Positions 33,824 through 47,189 of a DNA stretch of 64,000 nt are shown piece after piece. Source of the DNA: Taeniopygia guttata. Taxonomy: Eukaryota; Chordata; Aves; Passeriformes; Estrildidae. The translations under genes were made by a program, and so were the position numbers. The notes under the pieces were generated by a model. That model saw only the letters and a program-made list of their open reading frames with translations. It had not been told where the DNA came from and ran no database searches. Positions within the stretch are counted from its first letter, which is position 1; each line of letters starts with the position of its first letter. The DNA lies in contig NC_133063.1 of the NCBI RefSeq assembly GCF_048771995.1, forward strand, positions 15,604,063 to 15,668,062, read 5' to 3'.

Positions 33824-34197
33824 TCAGCAGCCAATGAGCAGCACACTTGCGAGCTGACGCCGAACATCCTGGTACTCAGTCATCGCCTGAGAGTGGGCAG
33901 CTGGACACCGTGCCAGCTGATGGAAGAGATTGGGTGGCTCAGCTGCTGCAATGTCCAGGGGCAAGCTAATCTCCTGAGGCAATCTCTTGTTGCCTATGAT
34001 AAAGTGGTTAAGGCATTTCTCCTCCAGAGAGCAGCGCAGGTTCACACTGATATCTCGCATGCGCTGCAAGAAATACCTCCTGCGCCATTGTGACACGGGG
34101 AGACTGTTCAGGAGGTGCATGACGATGGTCTTCAGGGTGTAGGTGGAAAAGCCTGTGCCCAGCAGAAGGCGGCAGAAAAGCTGCAGACATCTCAGGT
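33824..34197 (-). pseudogene. ITPRIPL1-like remnant 'C', unit 3
   Basis: As in unit 1, with Ser-to-Thr in AMTEYQ, shared only with unit 4. Confidence 0.82.
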
Positions 34198-34538
34198 TGA
34201 CCAACATCTCTTGCAGCCTGCAACTCACCTCAGAGCAGTCAAAGAGTGTCAATAAGGACTGGAGGGATCACAGCGTTTTCTGGATGCAGCTCCAACCTTG
34301 GCAGAAATAAACCAACCTACAACCCCCTGGCATGAGGCTTTCCCACTACCACTGGTCCCACCAAAGCCAATTCTCCTGTTCCGAGGCTGAAGGTAGAAGT
34401 GAAGATGAGGAGAGTAAAGAGAAAAGCAGCTGCATAAGTTCGAGCACTAGAGTGAAGTTCCTTTTAATGACTTTATGAAATGACATTACCAAATACTCCT
34501 TGGGTTAAAAGTGGCTTCCCATCGCAGTAGTATGGACT

Positions 34539-35010
34539 TGTTTAGGTTGAAAAAGATCTCTAAGATTGTAGAGAGTCCACCCACAAACCTGACATTGACA
34601 AGTCGACTTTGAAACCATGTCCCCAGGTGCCACATCCACACATTCCATAAGAGTCTCCAGACATGACAATATCATTAATTCCACGGGCAGCCATGACAAC
34701 TCTTAACAACCTTTTCAGAGGAGAAATTTGTCCTTAATACCCAATCTAAGCCCCCCCCGACAGAAGTTGAGGCCATTTCCTCTTGTCCTCTCCCTTGTTT
34801 CCTGGGAGCAGAGCCTGACCCCCACCTGGGGTGTGGCTCCACACTTCTGTCAGGGAGTTGTAGAGAACAAGAAAGCCCCCCTGAGCCTCCTCTTCTCCAT
34901 TCTCAGCCCCTCCAGCTCCCTCAGCTGCTCCTCATCAGACTTAATCACCAGACCCTTTCCTGTGCTCAGGCCTTTGCCGCCACTGCTTTGGGACCTGTTG
35001 CAGCATTCCA
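34539..35010 (-). mobile_element. CR1 LINE 3' region on -, unit 3
   Basis: Same fragment as 10199-10670. Confidence 0.8.
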
Positions 35011-35775
35011 CACTCCACACAGGCATGTTTTTATCTAACCCTTTCTTGCTCTGAGTGAAAGATTAACCCCTTTTCTTTGCAGTGACCTAACTTGCAGTCT
35101 GATTGCTGGCTCTGCTTGTTTACTTCCCTTTTGCATCACCCTCACAAAAGAAGAAGTCACCATACTAAAGAAACTGCTGCTAGAGGGGAGTAGAGAAAGT
35201 CAGCAAGTACTTTGTGAGCAATTCCCATCCTTTATTCATCAGTGCGTATGATTTGGGCTAGCCAAACAGTTGGAAATGGTTGTTTCCCTCTTCCCCTGCT
35301 CAGGGTGCTTTAACAAGGGAAGACTGATGTTCTGGAGAGGGGAAGTGCGTCCGCAGCCATTCACTTGTTATGATTCTCCAGGGCCAGAGTGGAATACATA
35401 AACCTCTGGCTCCAGCTAGAGGCCACTCATGGCTGGGTTTCTAAGCAGAACAGATCTCTCTTTATGAAGTATCACTCTGCTCCGTTAAGGTGTGTGGTAC
35501 AATAGGCCCAGTATCTCATAGGGAACAAGAAGACAAGAGAATAGAGAAATTGCTGCTTCCCGGGAAGTGGCTGAACATTGCTCGTCTATGAGAAGTAGAG
35601 AATAAATGTTTTTTCTCCTTTACTTCTGCATGCACAAACTCAATTTTTTCACTTCAATTAACAGCCTTATCTCAACTGACTACTTGTTTTCCATTTTATG
35701 TTCTCTCCCCTGTCACACTAGGAAAGGGAGTGTGATGGAGTGGCTTAGTGACCACCTGGCATTCAGCCAAGGTGA

Positions 35776-36386
35776 ACCCACTACACCCATTCTAAAAAAG
35801 GGTAGAAAGGAATACTCTGGAAATGACCAACCCATCAGCCTCATGTCAGTGCCTCGGAAGATCACGGAACACATCCTCCTTGAAGCTATGCTAAGGCACA
35901 TGGAGAACAGGGAGGTGATTTGGGACAGCCGAGGGTGAGTCTTGCCCGACCTACCCAGTGGCCTTCAATGATGGATCGAGTACATGAAGGGACAAGGGGA
36001 AAGCTACAGGTGTCATTTATCTGGACTACCGTAAAGCCTTTGACATGATCCCCAAAACATTCTCCCTAAATTTGAGAGAGATGGATTTGGTGCCTGGACT
36101 GTTGGATGGATAAGAAATTGCATGCATGGTGCTTCCAGAGATCAACAGCTAAGAGTCAGGATGGACCTCAAAGTTCTGTTCTCTGAGCAATGTCTATTAA
36201 TATCTTCATTAATCCTGTACACAGAGGTATCCTCAGCAGGTTTGCTGATGTCACCAAGCAGCAGCTGACACACCTGAAGAATGGAATGACTACTAAAGAG
36301 ATGTGATGTGCTTGAGGAGTGGAACCATAGCAGTCTCATGTGGTTTAAAAAGATCAAGTATGAGGTGCTGCACCTGAGTCAGGGTA
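35776..36386 (+). mobile_element. CR1 LINE reverse-transcriptase fragment, unit 3
   Basis: Same fragment as 11436-12046. Confidence 0.85.
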
Positions 36387-36970
36387 GGTCTCAGGATGCA
36401 TCCAGGCACAGTCTGGCCCCAGGATGCAAAGAGGATGGGAGTTTCTGCCTGCCTGTCTGTGCCCTGTCAGCCTGTTGTGTAGGCCCCAAGGCAGCCAGGC
36501 TGTTACTACACCACTGTGTCCCTCGCTCTCTGTGCCCGGCACCTCCGGCCCTGCTGCCCTGCTCCCGGAGCCCTGTCCCCGGGCAGAGCCGTTCCCTGCC
36601 CGGGCACTGCCCCTTGGGGTGCTCCCTGCTGCGGCCTGGGCTGGCCCCAGAGCAGGGTCCCCCTGCGGGTGGCCCCGGGCGGGCCGCGTGTCCCCGGCCG
36701 GCTGTGCCCGGGCAGCTGCCTCAGCCGTGAGGGCTGCAGAGCTGCGGGAGCCCACGGCTCTCTGCCGGCCGCGCTGCAGAGCTCCCAGCTCCAGCTGGCA
36801 GGGCCTCAGCGCCCGCCCTGTGCCCTCCCGCAGGGACAGGCAGGCCAGGCCCTGCTTGCTGCCCTCATGGCGGCATTCCTGGCCCCTGCGCTCTCCAAGG
36901 GCTTCTCCAGGGGCACCCTCCTGCGGCCTTTGGGTCCCTGCACGGGAGCCGTGAGAGACCGGCACAGGGG

Positions 36971-37263
36971 CTGTTGGCAAGGGCCTGGAGGGACAGCGCC
37001 AGGGCCAGTGGCTTCCCACTGACAGAGGGCAGCCTTAGGCTGGAGCTGTGCAAGGACTTCTGCTCTCTGAGGCTGCTGAGCCTCTGGCCCACGCTGCCCA
37101 CAGGAGCTGTGGCTGCCCCATCCCTGGCTGTGTTCCAGGCCAGCTTGGATGGGCCTTGGAGCAACCTGGCCTAGCGGAAGGTGTCCCTGCCCTTGGCAGC
37201 AGGGCTGGGACAAGACAATTTCTAAGCACCCTTCCAAGCCAAGGCATTCTGGGATTCTGTGAT
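36971..37263 (+). mobile_element. CR1 LINE 3' end, unit 4
   Basis: Same CR1 ORF2 C-terminus and tail as 451-743. Confidence 0.8.
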
Positions 37264-38508
37264 CAGAGGGGCTGGGGGTGGCTTGGCTTAATTTCGGCTA
37301 GAGATAATTCACCACTCTGAGTTTGGTTGAGTTCAAGGAGTCATGCTCATGAGCCCAGATTCACAGCCCGTGACATTTACCACTACTATAGGCCTGGCTG
37401 ACATCAATAAAGTCTTGCACACTCCAGATTCTGCACAAATTGCCTTTTATTGACACCAGAGCAAAGGGTTTTCCAGTTTGCTACTTATAAATGCATTAAC
37501 TCTAGAGCGGGAATATGGGTTGCAACAGATAGCAAGACTGGATATGGCTTTACATCTGTATAAAATTTATATCACGCATGTAATCTATTATAGGCATATG
37601 ATATAGAATATATATTACAGAGTTATATTCATATTTAATGTATACAGCAAGTATATATCATATGTATGCTATATATGTAATAAATATATCTATTTTATGA
37701 AAAACCTTCCAGACATAAAGGGACTATGAGCAACAATATGTGTCACAACAGACACTGGCAATAAATATGTGTTCTACTGTTACTATTTAAACGAAATTAC
37801 ATATGCAACTCTTTAAAATCACTTTTTATCCTGATGTAACTCCATATTTCATATTTTGATATTATTTATGTTACTATATTGTTTTGATTTATCGTATTTT
37901 ACTAGTAGATATGATAATTCATAAACTTTATAGTATATAACAGGCATACACAATAGATCTATCTATGAAACAAAAACCTTGATTCTGCTATAGATAAAAT
38001 TTCATGTCAGCTCCAACACACGTGGTCTAATGTTGACATAAAGGTGTCTCTTCCAGGGACATGGAGAGGCTCCATCCATTGACTCATCCCGGGTCACCAG
38101 TGCCAGTTTTCCCTCATATTCTTTTTTGCCCCATTTCTATTTTTCTTTTTCTGTCCCAGATTCCCACTTTTTTCATGCTTGAAATTTTAGCTCTCCTCAA
38201 AGGCTGGGAAGAACTGCATATTGCAGGTGGGGTTTGGAGACTTTAGCTCAGCATGTAGAGCAGGGCTCAATGACAGCTGGGTGCCTTTTTTGGAAAGTGA
38301 AATGATACAAAGAAGTAGAATAAACCCTCCCGTGGCAGTCCACTTTCTGAGGTGCCAGCAGAGGCTGTTGGACCTTCTCCAGAGCCTTTGCACGCATCCT
38401 CTTCTCCTTAGCACCAAATTTGTGCTAGGAGGTGGTTGTCTGCTGCCAGCTGCGAGCAGCACAAGCACTGCTCTGTGCACTTGGCCATGGCTCCTGCCCT
38501 TCCTTCAG

Positions 38509-38944
38509 TCATCCTCTCCGAGAGCGATCCTTTTGAACGTCTTGTGCAGCACCCGGTAATCCCGCATTGCCTGGGTGTGGGCAGCCGGCTGCTGCGCCAG
38601 GTGATGGAAGAGATTGTATGTCCTACCCATTCTTACATCTGGGGGTAAATTGATGTCCTGAGGAAACCTCCGGTTACCCACAATGAAGTGCTGGAGGCAT
38701 TTTTGTCACAAACATATATGCAGGCTGTCCCTGATATCCGTCAGTCGCTCCCGGAGATGTCCCCTGCTCCACGATGACACGGGCATGGCAATGAGCAGGT
38801 GCATGACAATGGTCTTCATGGTGTAGGTGGAGAAGCTGAAGCCCAGAACAAGATGGGAGAAGAACTGAAGGCATTTGAGGTGCGAGCTGTCAGGGGGGGG
38901 CTGCCTGGCAATGTACTTGAAGAACTCAGCCTCTGCCACAGCGT
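38509..38944 (-). pseudogene. ITPRIPL1-like remnant 'A', unit 4
   Basis: Same extent and in-frame TGA (38706-38708). It has a private change at the G-run near 38900 (RQPPPDS instead of RQAPPDS) and shares gagattgtatg with units 5 and 6. Confidence 0.83.
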
Positions 38945-39275
38945 AATACAACTAATCACCTTACTTTGTAGCCGCAACATCCAAGCCTGCACCACAGCCT
39001 GTTAACTACATATCCAATTATAACTTGTTACTTGTATCAACAACAACCCTTTTTATACAGACATTGTTAACAACATTGCCCAAAAGTTTAAATTTGCTTT
39101 TTTTGTTCATAACAACACTGTTGCTGCTGCTGATGGCAGAGTGCTGCTGCGCAGAAGCTTTATATCGTCTCTTTCTGTATCCCACGTTCCTTCCCCTCTC
39201 TTTTCCTCGGGGACGTGAGGTAGTTTTCTGCTACTGCCTGTGAAGCCCACAAGCACATACGCATGATCACCTCTT

Positions 39276-40835
39276 TCATGAGCCAATGAGCAGCACACTT
39301 GCGAGCTGACGCCGAATATCCTGGTACTCGCTCATCGCCTGAGAGTGGGCAGCTGGACACCGTGCCAGCTGATGGAAGAGATTGGGTGGCTCAGCTGCTG
39401 CAATGTCCAGGGGCAAGCTAATCTCCTGAGGCAATCTCTTGTTGCCTATGATAAAGTGGTTAAGGCATTTCTCCTCCAGAGAGCAGCGCAGGTTCACACT
39501 GATATCTCGCATGCGCTGCAAGAAATACTTCCTGCGCCATTGTGACACGGGGAGACCGTTCAGGAGATGCATGACGATGGTCTTCAGGGTGTAGTTGGAA
39601 AAGCCTGTGCCCAGCAGAAGGCGGCAGAAAAGCTGCAGACATCTCAGGTGCAAACTGTCGGGGGGGGCCTTCCTGGCAATGTGCATGAAGAACTTCACCT
39701 CTGCCACAGCATAAGTCTCAGGCCATAGAGTGCTTGGGGTGCGTGTTTCCCTAGGCTGGCTGCTCACGAATATGTCAGAGCCACCTCTCCGCACCCCGAA
39801 CAGGATCTCAATCCTGAAGCTTTCTCCGCCACTGATCGCCTTGAATTGGCAGGAGTGTGTGGAGGGCAGCGGGATTAAATTCCGGTTTTGTAACTGAGGC
39901 AAAGGTGGCATGATTGCTTTCACCAGTTGCTGGAACCAGCGGGCAGTTTTCTGCACGTCCAGGTAGGAGTCGGTGCACAGGGTGTCTAGGAGGCTGGGAT
40001 CCTGATTGCTCCTCAGCTCCTCCTCGGGGTTGTGCAGGAAGCACAGCATGTTCTCACCCTGCTGCTGCCTCGTGCAGGTGCACTCCAGCTGCACGCGGAC
40101 ACGGAAGTTCCTCACGTGCCTCTGCCCCTCACCGTCCAGCTCCAGGTGGAAGCTGTGGCCTCGGGGAGGAGTCATGGGTATGAGCACACGGTACACGACA
40201 TCCTGCTCCCAGGGACTCCACCCTTCAAAGGCACTGCCCACCCCGATGGGTCGGTGCAGGACTGGGTAGAAACTGTCAAACAAGACATGCCCAAAGTAAA
40301 TTGTATAATCGTCCATCAGGTCAGTTATCCACTCACAGACTCTCTGCAGGTCCTCTACAGGCCCCTCTATGCGCTCCATTATATCTTGTCCAACACGATC
40401 GTCAACATTGTCTTCTTCTTCTTGGACTACATTTGCAACATCATTGTCATTGTTGTTTTCTGCAAGTGCAGCCCCATTGGCAACATCATTTCCATCATTG
40501 TCATCTTCATTTCCAGCAACATTGCCAACTTCCTCTTCATTTGCACCATGGTTTTCTTCTTCATTCTCCTCTCTCCTCAGGCTGCTTTTCCACCCAATAA
40601 TCCACAGCACCAAGACCAGGGCCAGGAGCACAGCAACAGCTAAGAGCTGCAAGTTTGGCATCTTCTTCTGGGAGAGCTGCTCCACCTGCTGCTCCAGCCG
40701 AAGCCTCTCCCATTCCAAGTACTTTGCACGCGCTTCCATGCGCCAATGTGTTTCCTCATCCAAACCATCACCCACGGGCGGCGGGTACTGGATGAGACCT
40801 TGCAAGAGCGCGAACAGGAACACGACTGGATCCAT
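39276..40835 (-). CDS. ITPRIPL1: ITPRIPL1-like Mab-21-domain membrane protein, copy B4
   Basis: Open 519-codon copy identical in protein sequence to B1 (Ala9, Thr29, Arg32, Asn61, Arg216), although 36.5 kb away. It has the silent C-terminal variant (tcgcctg rather than ttgcctg on + near 39335) seen in B3 and B5. All domains and landmarks described for B1 are present. Confidence 0.9.
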   Translation of the reverse strand: MDPVVFLFALLQGLIQYPPPVGDGLDEETHWRMEARAKYLEWERLRLEQQVEQLSQKKMPNLQLLAVAVLLALVLVLWIIGWKSSLRREENEEENHGANEEEVGNVAGNEDDNDGNDVANGAALAENNNDNDVANVVQEEEDNVDDRVGQDIMERIEGPVEDLQRVCEWITDLMDDYTIYFGHVLFDSFYPVLHRPIGVGSAFEGWSPWEQDVVYRVLIPMTPPRGHSFHLELDGEGQRHVRNFRVRVQLECTCTRQQQGENMLCFLHNPEEELRSNQDPSLLDTLCTDSYLDVQKTARWFQQLVKAIMPPLPQLQNRNLIPLPSTHSCQFKAISGGESFRIEILFGVRRGGSDIFVSSQPRETRTPSTLWPETYAVAEVKFFMHIARKAPPDSLHLRCLQLFCRLLLGTGFSNYTLKTIVMHLLNGLPVSQWRRKYFLQRMRDISVNLRCSLEEKCLNHFIIGNKRLPQEISLPLDIAAAEPPNLFHQLARCPAAHSQAMSEYQDIRRQLASVLLIGS

Positions 40836-40838
40836 GGT

Positions 40839-41145
40839 CTGCAGGAGGAGGGAGAGAAGGCCTTGAGTGGGGAAGGGAGGGCGGGAACTACTGCTTGCTG
40901 CAGGGAGGACAGGATGCTCAGGGTTCTGGGCGCAGGAAGGACAGGGCCCCAGACAGCTGGCAGGCAGCAAGGGCTATCCCAGTGCCCCTGGAGCTGCAGC
41001 AGCAGCAGCAGCAGCCCTGTGGCCTGCCCAAGGCTCTCCCATGAGGGGCTGTCCCTGCCTGCAGGGGGAGAAGCCAGCCCCGGTTGCAGCGTTTCTGCCC
41101 CAGCCCTTGTCCCCAGCCCAGCCTCCCCGCCGTGTGTGTACTCAC
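40839..41145 (-). other. Intron in the 5' UTR of ITPRIPL1-like B4
   Basis: Donor and acceptor preserved as in B1; length 307 bases. Confidence 0.75.
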
Positions 41146-41160
41146 CGCTTGCCCAAGCAA

Positions 41161-41260
41161 TAGAGGGCCAGCGTTAACCTGCTGGGGCCTTTTATTGCTT
41201 CCCCCTCTGTGACACGTCCCCTGTGATGTCACAGGTGCCAGAGCGCATCACAGACCAGCC
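41161..41260 (-). promoter_or_regulatory. Probable core promoter of ITPRIPL1-like B4
   Basis: TATA-like element at 41188-41196 and CRE-like palindrome at 41220-41235, unchanged from B1. Confidence 0.55.
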
Positions 41261-44200
41261 AACCCCACCCTTTGTCCCCTCAGCCAACTCCTCCCTCAGG
41301 AACTCAGAAAGGCCCTGGTGCACTGCTTAAGGCTGCTTTTGAGGGAAGCTTCTTCAAATAACTCCCATTGTTCTCTCTTTTGGATTTATTTTCATCTGCC
41401 TTCCACTCACAATCTCATAGATATCCCTGTTGGAAGGCGCCCTTGAGGATCATTGAGTCTAAGCTTTGACTCCTCACGGGTTGAGCTACACTCAGATCTC
41501 AGAATCAGAGTGGTTGAAAAAGTCCCTGAAGATCCCACAGTGGGACCGCGAACCTAACACTGCCTACTCCTTTAAGAAATTGAGTCCTCAAATATTCCAT
41601 GCCTTTTCAATCCCTTCAAGAGTGGGGACTCAGCTATTTCCCTAGGCAGCCACTTTCCACACTTGATAGTACTTTTGATGAAAGCAGTTTTTCTAAAATC
41701 CAATCTAAACATCTATATCTGATGCAACGTGAGGTCATTTTCCTTGTTCTTATTGCTTGTTTCCTTGTGTCACTGGACAAGTGGGATGTTCAGACATGCC
41801 CATTGTTAGCCAAAGATTTTGTCAACAGTTCATGTTTAAGAAATCACTCTGGCCCGCAAGTTCTAAAGATCAAATCTATTTATAAAATGAATTATTTATT
41901 AAATAAACAAGAGATAATAGATGAAAGATCTCGGAGTTACTTACTACTCAGTATAAAACTAAAAGGTACTAGACGTAGATTAAACCATAACAAACAATGT
42001 ACAACATGAAGGTATCTATAGGAAAGCTTGTCAAAGAAACAGGAGTCAAATCTTACACACCACAGTGATGATGATGATAATTATTTGGATGTCTTTCACT
42101 TAACCTCCTCAGCAGTAATTGCAAAACAAGTGTCCTTGTCCACAAGAGAAACACCACACATTTCCAGAGAAATGTATAGAAAATTTCTGCTTTGTGAAAG
42201 TTTGGTATGGCTTTTTAGAGTTATAAAGTGAGGTGCCTGTCAGTGAGAAATCCAGCTTGTCTTTCCAGCTCTCACTTTAACAGTAAGATGTTTCTTGGCA
42301 GCTGGGAGATGCCAGCCCACTGTTAGCCCCACAGTGGCAAAAGAATTCACTGCAAGACTGTTATTCCTGTTTGAATTACCTGTCCAGGTAACAAACCACA
42401 GATCAGCTCTTGAGCAGAATGAGATGCCCTGCCACACCTGGGAGAAGAAATCAATCCCCACCCGGCTACAACCTCCCTTCAGGGAGCTGTAGGGAACTGT
42501 AAGGTCCCTCTGAGGCGATTTTTCTCTCTGCTAAACACCCCCACTATTGCAGCGGGCAGTGTTCTGAGTGCCATGACCTTTCTGAAGAAGCCTCACAAAA
42601 CACCTCGCCGTCTGTGCTCACACCGGGTGATTTCAGCTCTTTTATGATCCGGGCGACGCAGAAGAAGAGACGGGGTCTTTGTGGGGACTTCCAAGGTGAG
42701 CCTTTATTGAGCTTCTTCCTTGAGATGGTCCAGGGACAAAGAGCCACTCAGGCTGGGAAAGCAGGGATTTACACAGGGATCTTGAGGGGCGGGACAGAAC
42801 ACTAGGGCCAACGGGATGAGGGCACAGGGGTGGAGTGAGAGGGAAGGGCCAACGGGATACATTAAATCTGCATGTCACAACAAGGCATGCTGGGAGAAGC
42901 CTTTATCCTCAACCTAAGTGGGTATGGCTTGAGAGGTTTTCCCTCCAGGGGAGTGCTGTGGATTCTTTCCCTCTTGGCCCACCAGCCTCCACACCCCACT
43001 TCCCTCAGCCCTCTTTCATCAGACTTGTGCTCTTATAGAAGTGTTTCTAATAAAAAGGACTAGCATTTGTGGACATCAATGCCCTTCAAACTACATGCTC
43101 AGGGGCCCTTCTTAATTAGTTCCTGAGCTTGCTCTCCTACAACCCTTGGGAGTAGCTCTGCGGACAGTTTTTTCCATAACACCTAAGATTTTTTTTACTC
43201 AAGCACTTCTTGATTACTGTGCCCAAGACAGCATCAATCACCACTTCACCCACAAGAACATCTCTACAGACAAACTCCAGGTCTAGGAGGGCACTTTTCC
43301 TAGTTGGCTCCCACAGTACCCATGTCAAAAAGCTACTTTCAGTGTGTACTTCCAGAATTTTCTGGGCTTGTTCAGCTCTTCCCTGTGATGTCTCCATTTG
43401 CAGCTAAGAAGTTGAGGTGCACCATGAGTATGACTTTGTGTGACTGATCAAGAGATTTCCTTTCATTCCTTAGAGCATTATCCACCAGTGTCATCATCCT
43501 GGCTCAGTGATCCCTTAGAGACTGAGTGAAGCTCACAGAGGGAATAGATTGTCTCACAAAAGGGATGGCAGACAGTGTCCAAGTGTGCTTTTACTCTAGA
43601 GGAAAGGTGTGGCAGCAATTCCCCCTGCTGATTGAGCAGTGCCTTCTCCATGTCCTGCATGCTCGGGTCTGTGTCAGATTTTGCCCAGGCAGTGTCTAAG
43701 GATGGGTAGCTCCTCCATACAGACCCCAGTGAACACAAGGAGGAATCTTAGCGATGCCTCTTGCACGGTCCCTGACCAGCTGCAGCTGCCAGCAAGAATT
43801 TCTGGGTCCATCTAAAATGGTCACCCTGGCTGTGACAGTGTTAGAGGAAAGGGGGATGAAAGCCATCTTCGTAGCCGCTGAAGTGTGACGACCCATGCTT
43901 AAGGGGAAGGAAGCGCTGAAGATTTGCGATCCAAATGAGTAACAAAAGTCAGGGGGTCCACAATCAGAAAACTTTATTACCTAACTACACACTGGGCTTG
44001 GAAATCAATATGTTAGTCCCCTGACATGAGCACAAGGCAGTGGGTTGTGGATAAAGGGGTAGGGTTAAAGGGAAGAGAAGAAAAAGAGGGAGAGATGAAT
44101 TAAAGAAAGAGAGAAAGAAAAAGACAAAGAAGAAAAGAGAGACAAAAAAAGAACACCCGTCCTGGTTCCAGTGTTGATCCAGTTAATGGAATGTCAATCC

Positions 44201-45178
44201 TGGCTGCAGTGCCAATCCTGGCAATAATCCTGAGTTCAGCATCAATCCAGCTGTGCTGGTCTGGTCTATGAGATGTCCAGGGTCCTGAGGGCACTTTCCA
44301 GGCTTGGGGGTTACCTTTTTATCGACAGGTTTCTCTGCCCTAAACACAGGTTTCCCACTTTCTATGTCAATTAATTACCATGTACAGTCTTTTCTTTCAG
44401 GCCTTCCTGGACATGGGGCAGAGGGCTTTGGTGCTTTTTGAGGGTCTTAATCCTACTCTATAGTCCACGCTCTCTTCTTGGCCTTATTCTTGTGCTTATG
44501 CTGTACTGTGCTGTGGCTCTTTCTCACTGAAAAGTGCTGCCCTATTTCCGCCTGGCCCCCCTTCTCCAGCCATATCTTGGTCTTTCTCACAGCATTTTAA
44601 TACCAGCAGTCCTTGGCTATTACCAACAGTTCCTGGTTGGCTCCACTGCCATACAATTATCAATGTTAGAGACTCACTCATTGCTCCCTTATATTCTGAG
44701 AATCAAGAGCTCAAAAGGTCTCCCTTTGGACACTTTACAGTTGCAACAGAGTGGGATTTAGTCATAGGAATGTTCCATCATTCAGGTCTTTTCTCTGTAA
44801 CTTTGTTTGAAGGTTTGTCAACAAGAATATTATTCCACTTGGGTTCTTAGTCAAAAAAAGTCAGCAAAGAAAAATAAATCAGCAAAGAAAAATAATTTTC
44901 CAAGGCTGTTCATTAAAAAAAAAAGAAAAAAAATTGCACTAGTTAGACACCTGTTAGTTCCTGGGAACAAAGAATGTTTCTGATACATTCAAAAGGAGCT
45001 TAATATAAATGGAGTTTGTCAAGGCTTAGGCCTAATGAGGGTTTCTCAGATTGTAGTGCAGCCAGGGGCAAGGGGAGTCCATCACCACAATCCGCCCTGC
45101 AATGGAAGTCAGCTTCTCTGGGCCTCCACACGGTAGTCATCTCTGGATGCTGTGCTGGGGAGACTGCCAAGACAACCC

Positions 45179-45772
45179 TGTTATGGACAGGCTTACAACG
45201 AAAACTTCAAAGTAACAAAAAAAAGCAGGCCAGTTAATTACAAACAAGTAAGCCTGTTTATTACAGACAGAACAACTGGAAGCCAAAGCCTCCGACTAGT
45301 CCGGAGACTGTTTCAACAATTTAGTAATTGTACACCTAGGGGCATTTCTAAGGATACCAGCTCCAAGCAAAGACCTGGGTGTCACACACCCCAGGCCTTT
45401 TAAAGTCTCTCTCTTCTTCCCTTACTGGGGCGCTCAGGATCCGTGCTGTGATCGGTTTCTTTTTCTGTTGCTGATTGGCCCATAAGCTGGTGCAATCATT
45501 TTGAGATTCTTGCTTCTTATTGGCTGGTCTCTCCTCCAGTCTTAATCCAAGCTGTGGCTGTGCTCTACGATGTTATACTTCTAGAAGCTTCTCTGCCCCC
45601 CCTCCACAAAGATTGGCATTTCCTCCCTGGTTCCAGTCCCCTTTCAGGTGTATACAACAGTATTGATCTCTAATACAACTAATCACCTTACTTTGTAGCC
45701 ACAACATCCAAGCCTGCACCACACCCTGTTAACTACTTATCCAATTATAACTTGTTACTTGTATCAACAACA
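45179..45772 (-). mobile_element. Solo LTR, unit 4
   Basis: Same element at the same place as in unit 1; copied with the array unit. Confidence 0.68.
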
Positions 45773-46002
45773 ACCCTTTTTATACAGACATTGTTAACAA
45801 CATTGCCCAAAAGTTTAAATTTTTATTTTTTGTTCATAACAACACTGTAGCTGCTGCTGATGGCAGAGTGCTGCTGCGCAGAAGCTTTATATCTTCTCTT
45901 TCTGTATCCCACGTTCCCCTCTCTTTTCCTCGGGGACGTGAGGTGGTTTTCTGCTACTGCCTGTGAAGCCCACAAGCACAGCTGTACGCATGATCACCTC
46001 TT

Positions 46003-46376
46003 TCAGCAGCCAATGAGCAGCACACTTGCGAGCTGACGCCGAACATCCTGGTACTCAGTCATCGCCTGAGAGTGGGCAGCTGGACACCGTGCCAGCTGAT
46101 GGAAGAGATTGGGTGGCTCAGCTGCTGCAATGTCCAGGGGCAAGCTAATCTCCTGAGGCAATCTCTTGTTGCCTATGATAAAGTGGTTAAGGCATTTCTC
46201 CTCCAGAGAGCAGCGCAGGTTCACACTGATATCTCGCATGCGCTGCAAGAAATACCTCCTGCGCCATTGTGACACGGGGAGACTGTTCAGGAGGTGCATG
46301 ACGATGGTCTTCAGGGTGTAGGTGGAAAAGCCTGTGCCCAGCAGAAGGTGGCAGAAAAGCTGCAGACATCTCAGGT
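46003..46376 (-). pseudogene. ITPRIPL1-like remnant 'C', unit 4
   Basis: Has AMTEYQ as in unit 3 and a private Arg-to-His (LFCHLLLG). Confidence 0.82.
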
Positions 46377-46717
46377 TGACCAACATCTCTTGCAGCCTGC
46401 AACTCACCTCAGAGCAGTCAAAGAGTGTCAATAAGGACTGGAGGGATCACAGCGTTTTCTGGATGCAGCTCCAACCTTGGCAGAAATAAACCAACCTACA
46501 ACCCCCTGGCATGAGGCTTTCCCACTACCACTGGTCCCACCAAAGCCAATTCTCCTGTTCCGAGGCTGAAGGTAGAAGTGAAGATGAGGAGAGTAAAGAG
46601 AAAAGCAGCTGCATAAGTTCGAGCACTAGAGTGAAGTTCCTTTTAATGACTTTATGAAATGACATTACCAAATACTCCTTGGGTTAAAAGTGGCTTCCCA
46701 TCGCAGTAGTATGGACT

Positions 46718-47189
46718 TGTTTAGGTTGAAAAAGATCTCTAAGATTGTAGAGAGTCCACCCACAAACCTGACATTGACAAGTCGACTTTGAAACCATGTC
46801 CCCAGGTGCCACATCCACACATTCCATAAGAGTTTTCAGACATGACAATATCATTAATTCCACGGGCAGCCATGACAACTCTTAACAACCTTTTCAGAGG
46901 AGAAATTTGTCCTTAATACCCAATCTAAGCCCCCCCCGACAGAAGTTGAGGCCATTTCCTCTTGTCCTCTCCCTTGTTTCCTGGGAGCAGAGCCTGACCC
47001 CCACCTGGGGTGTGGCTCCACACTTCTGTCAGGGAGTTGTAGAGAACAAGAAAGCCCCCCTGAGCCTCCTCTTCTCCATTCTCAGCCCCTCCAGCTCCCT
47101 CAGCTGCTCCTCATCAGACTTAATCACCAGACCCTTTCCTGTGCTCAGGCCTTTGCCGCCACTGCTTTGGGACCTGTTGCAGCATTCCA
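46718..47189 (-). mobile_element. CR1 LINE 3' region on -, unit 4
   Basis: Same fragment as 10199-10670, with a private two-base difference near 46834 (gagttttcag). Confidence 0.8.

Larger units (their letters stand above)
24342..36520. repeat. Tandem array unit 3 (12,179 bp)
   Basis: Third copy. It shares the MPH form of the B gene with unit 2. Like unit 1 it has cctgcctgtctg near its right end, where units 2, 4 and 5 have cctgtctg. This mix of shared variants is part of the evidence for exchange between units. Confidence 0.97.
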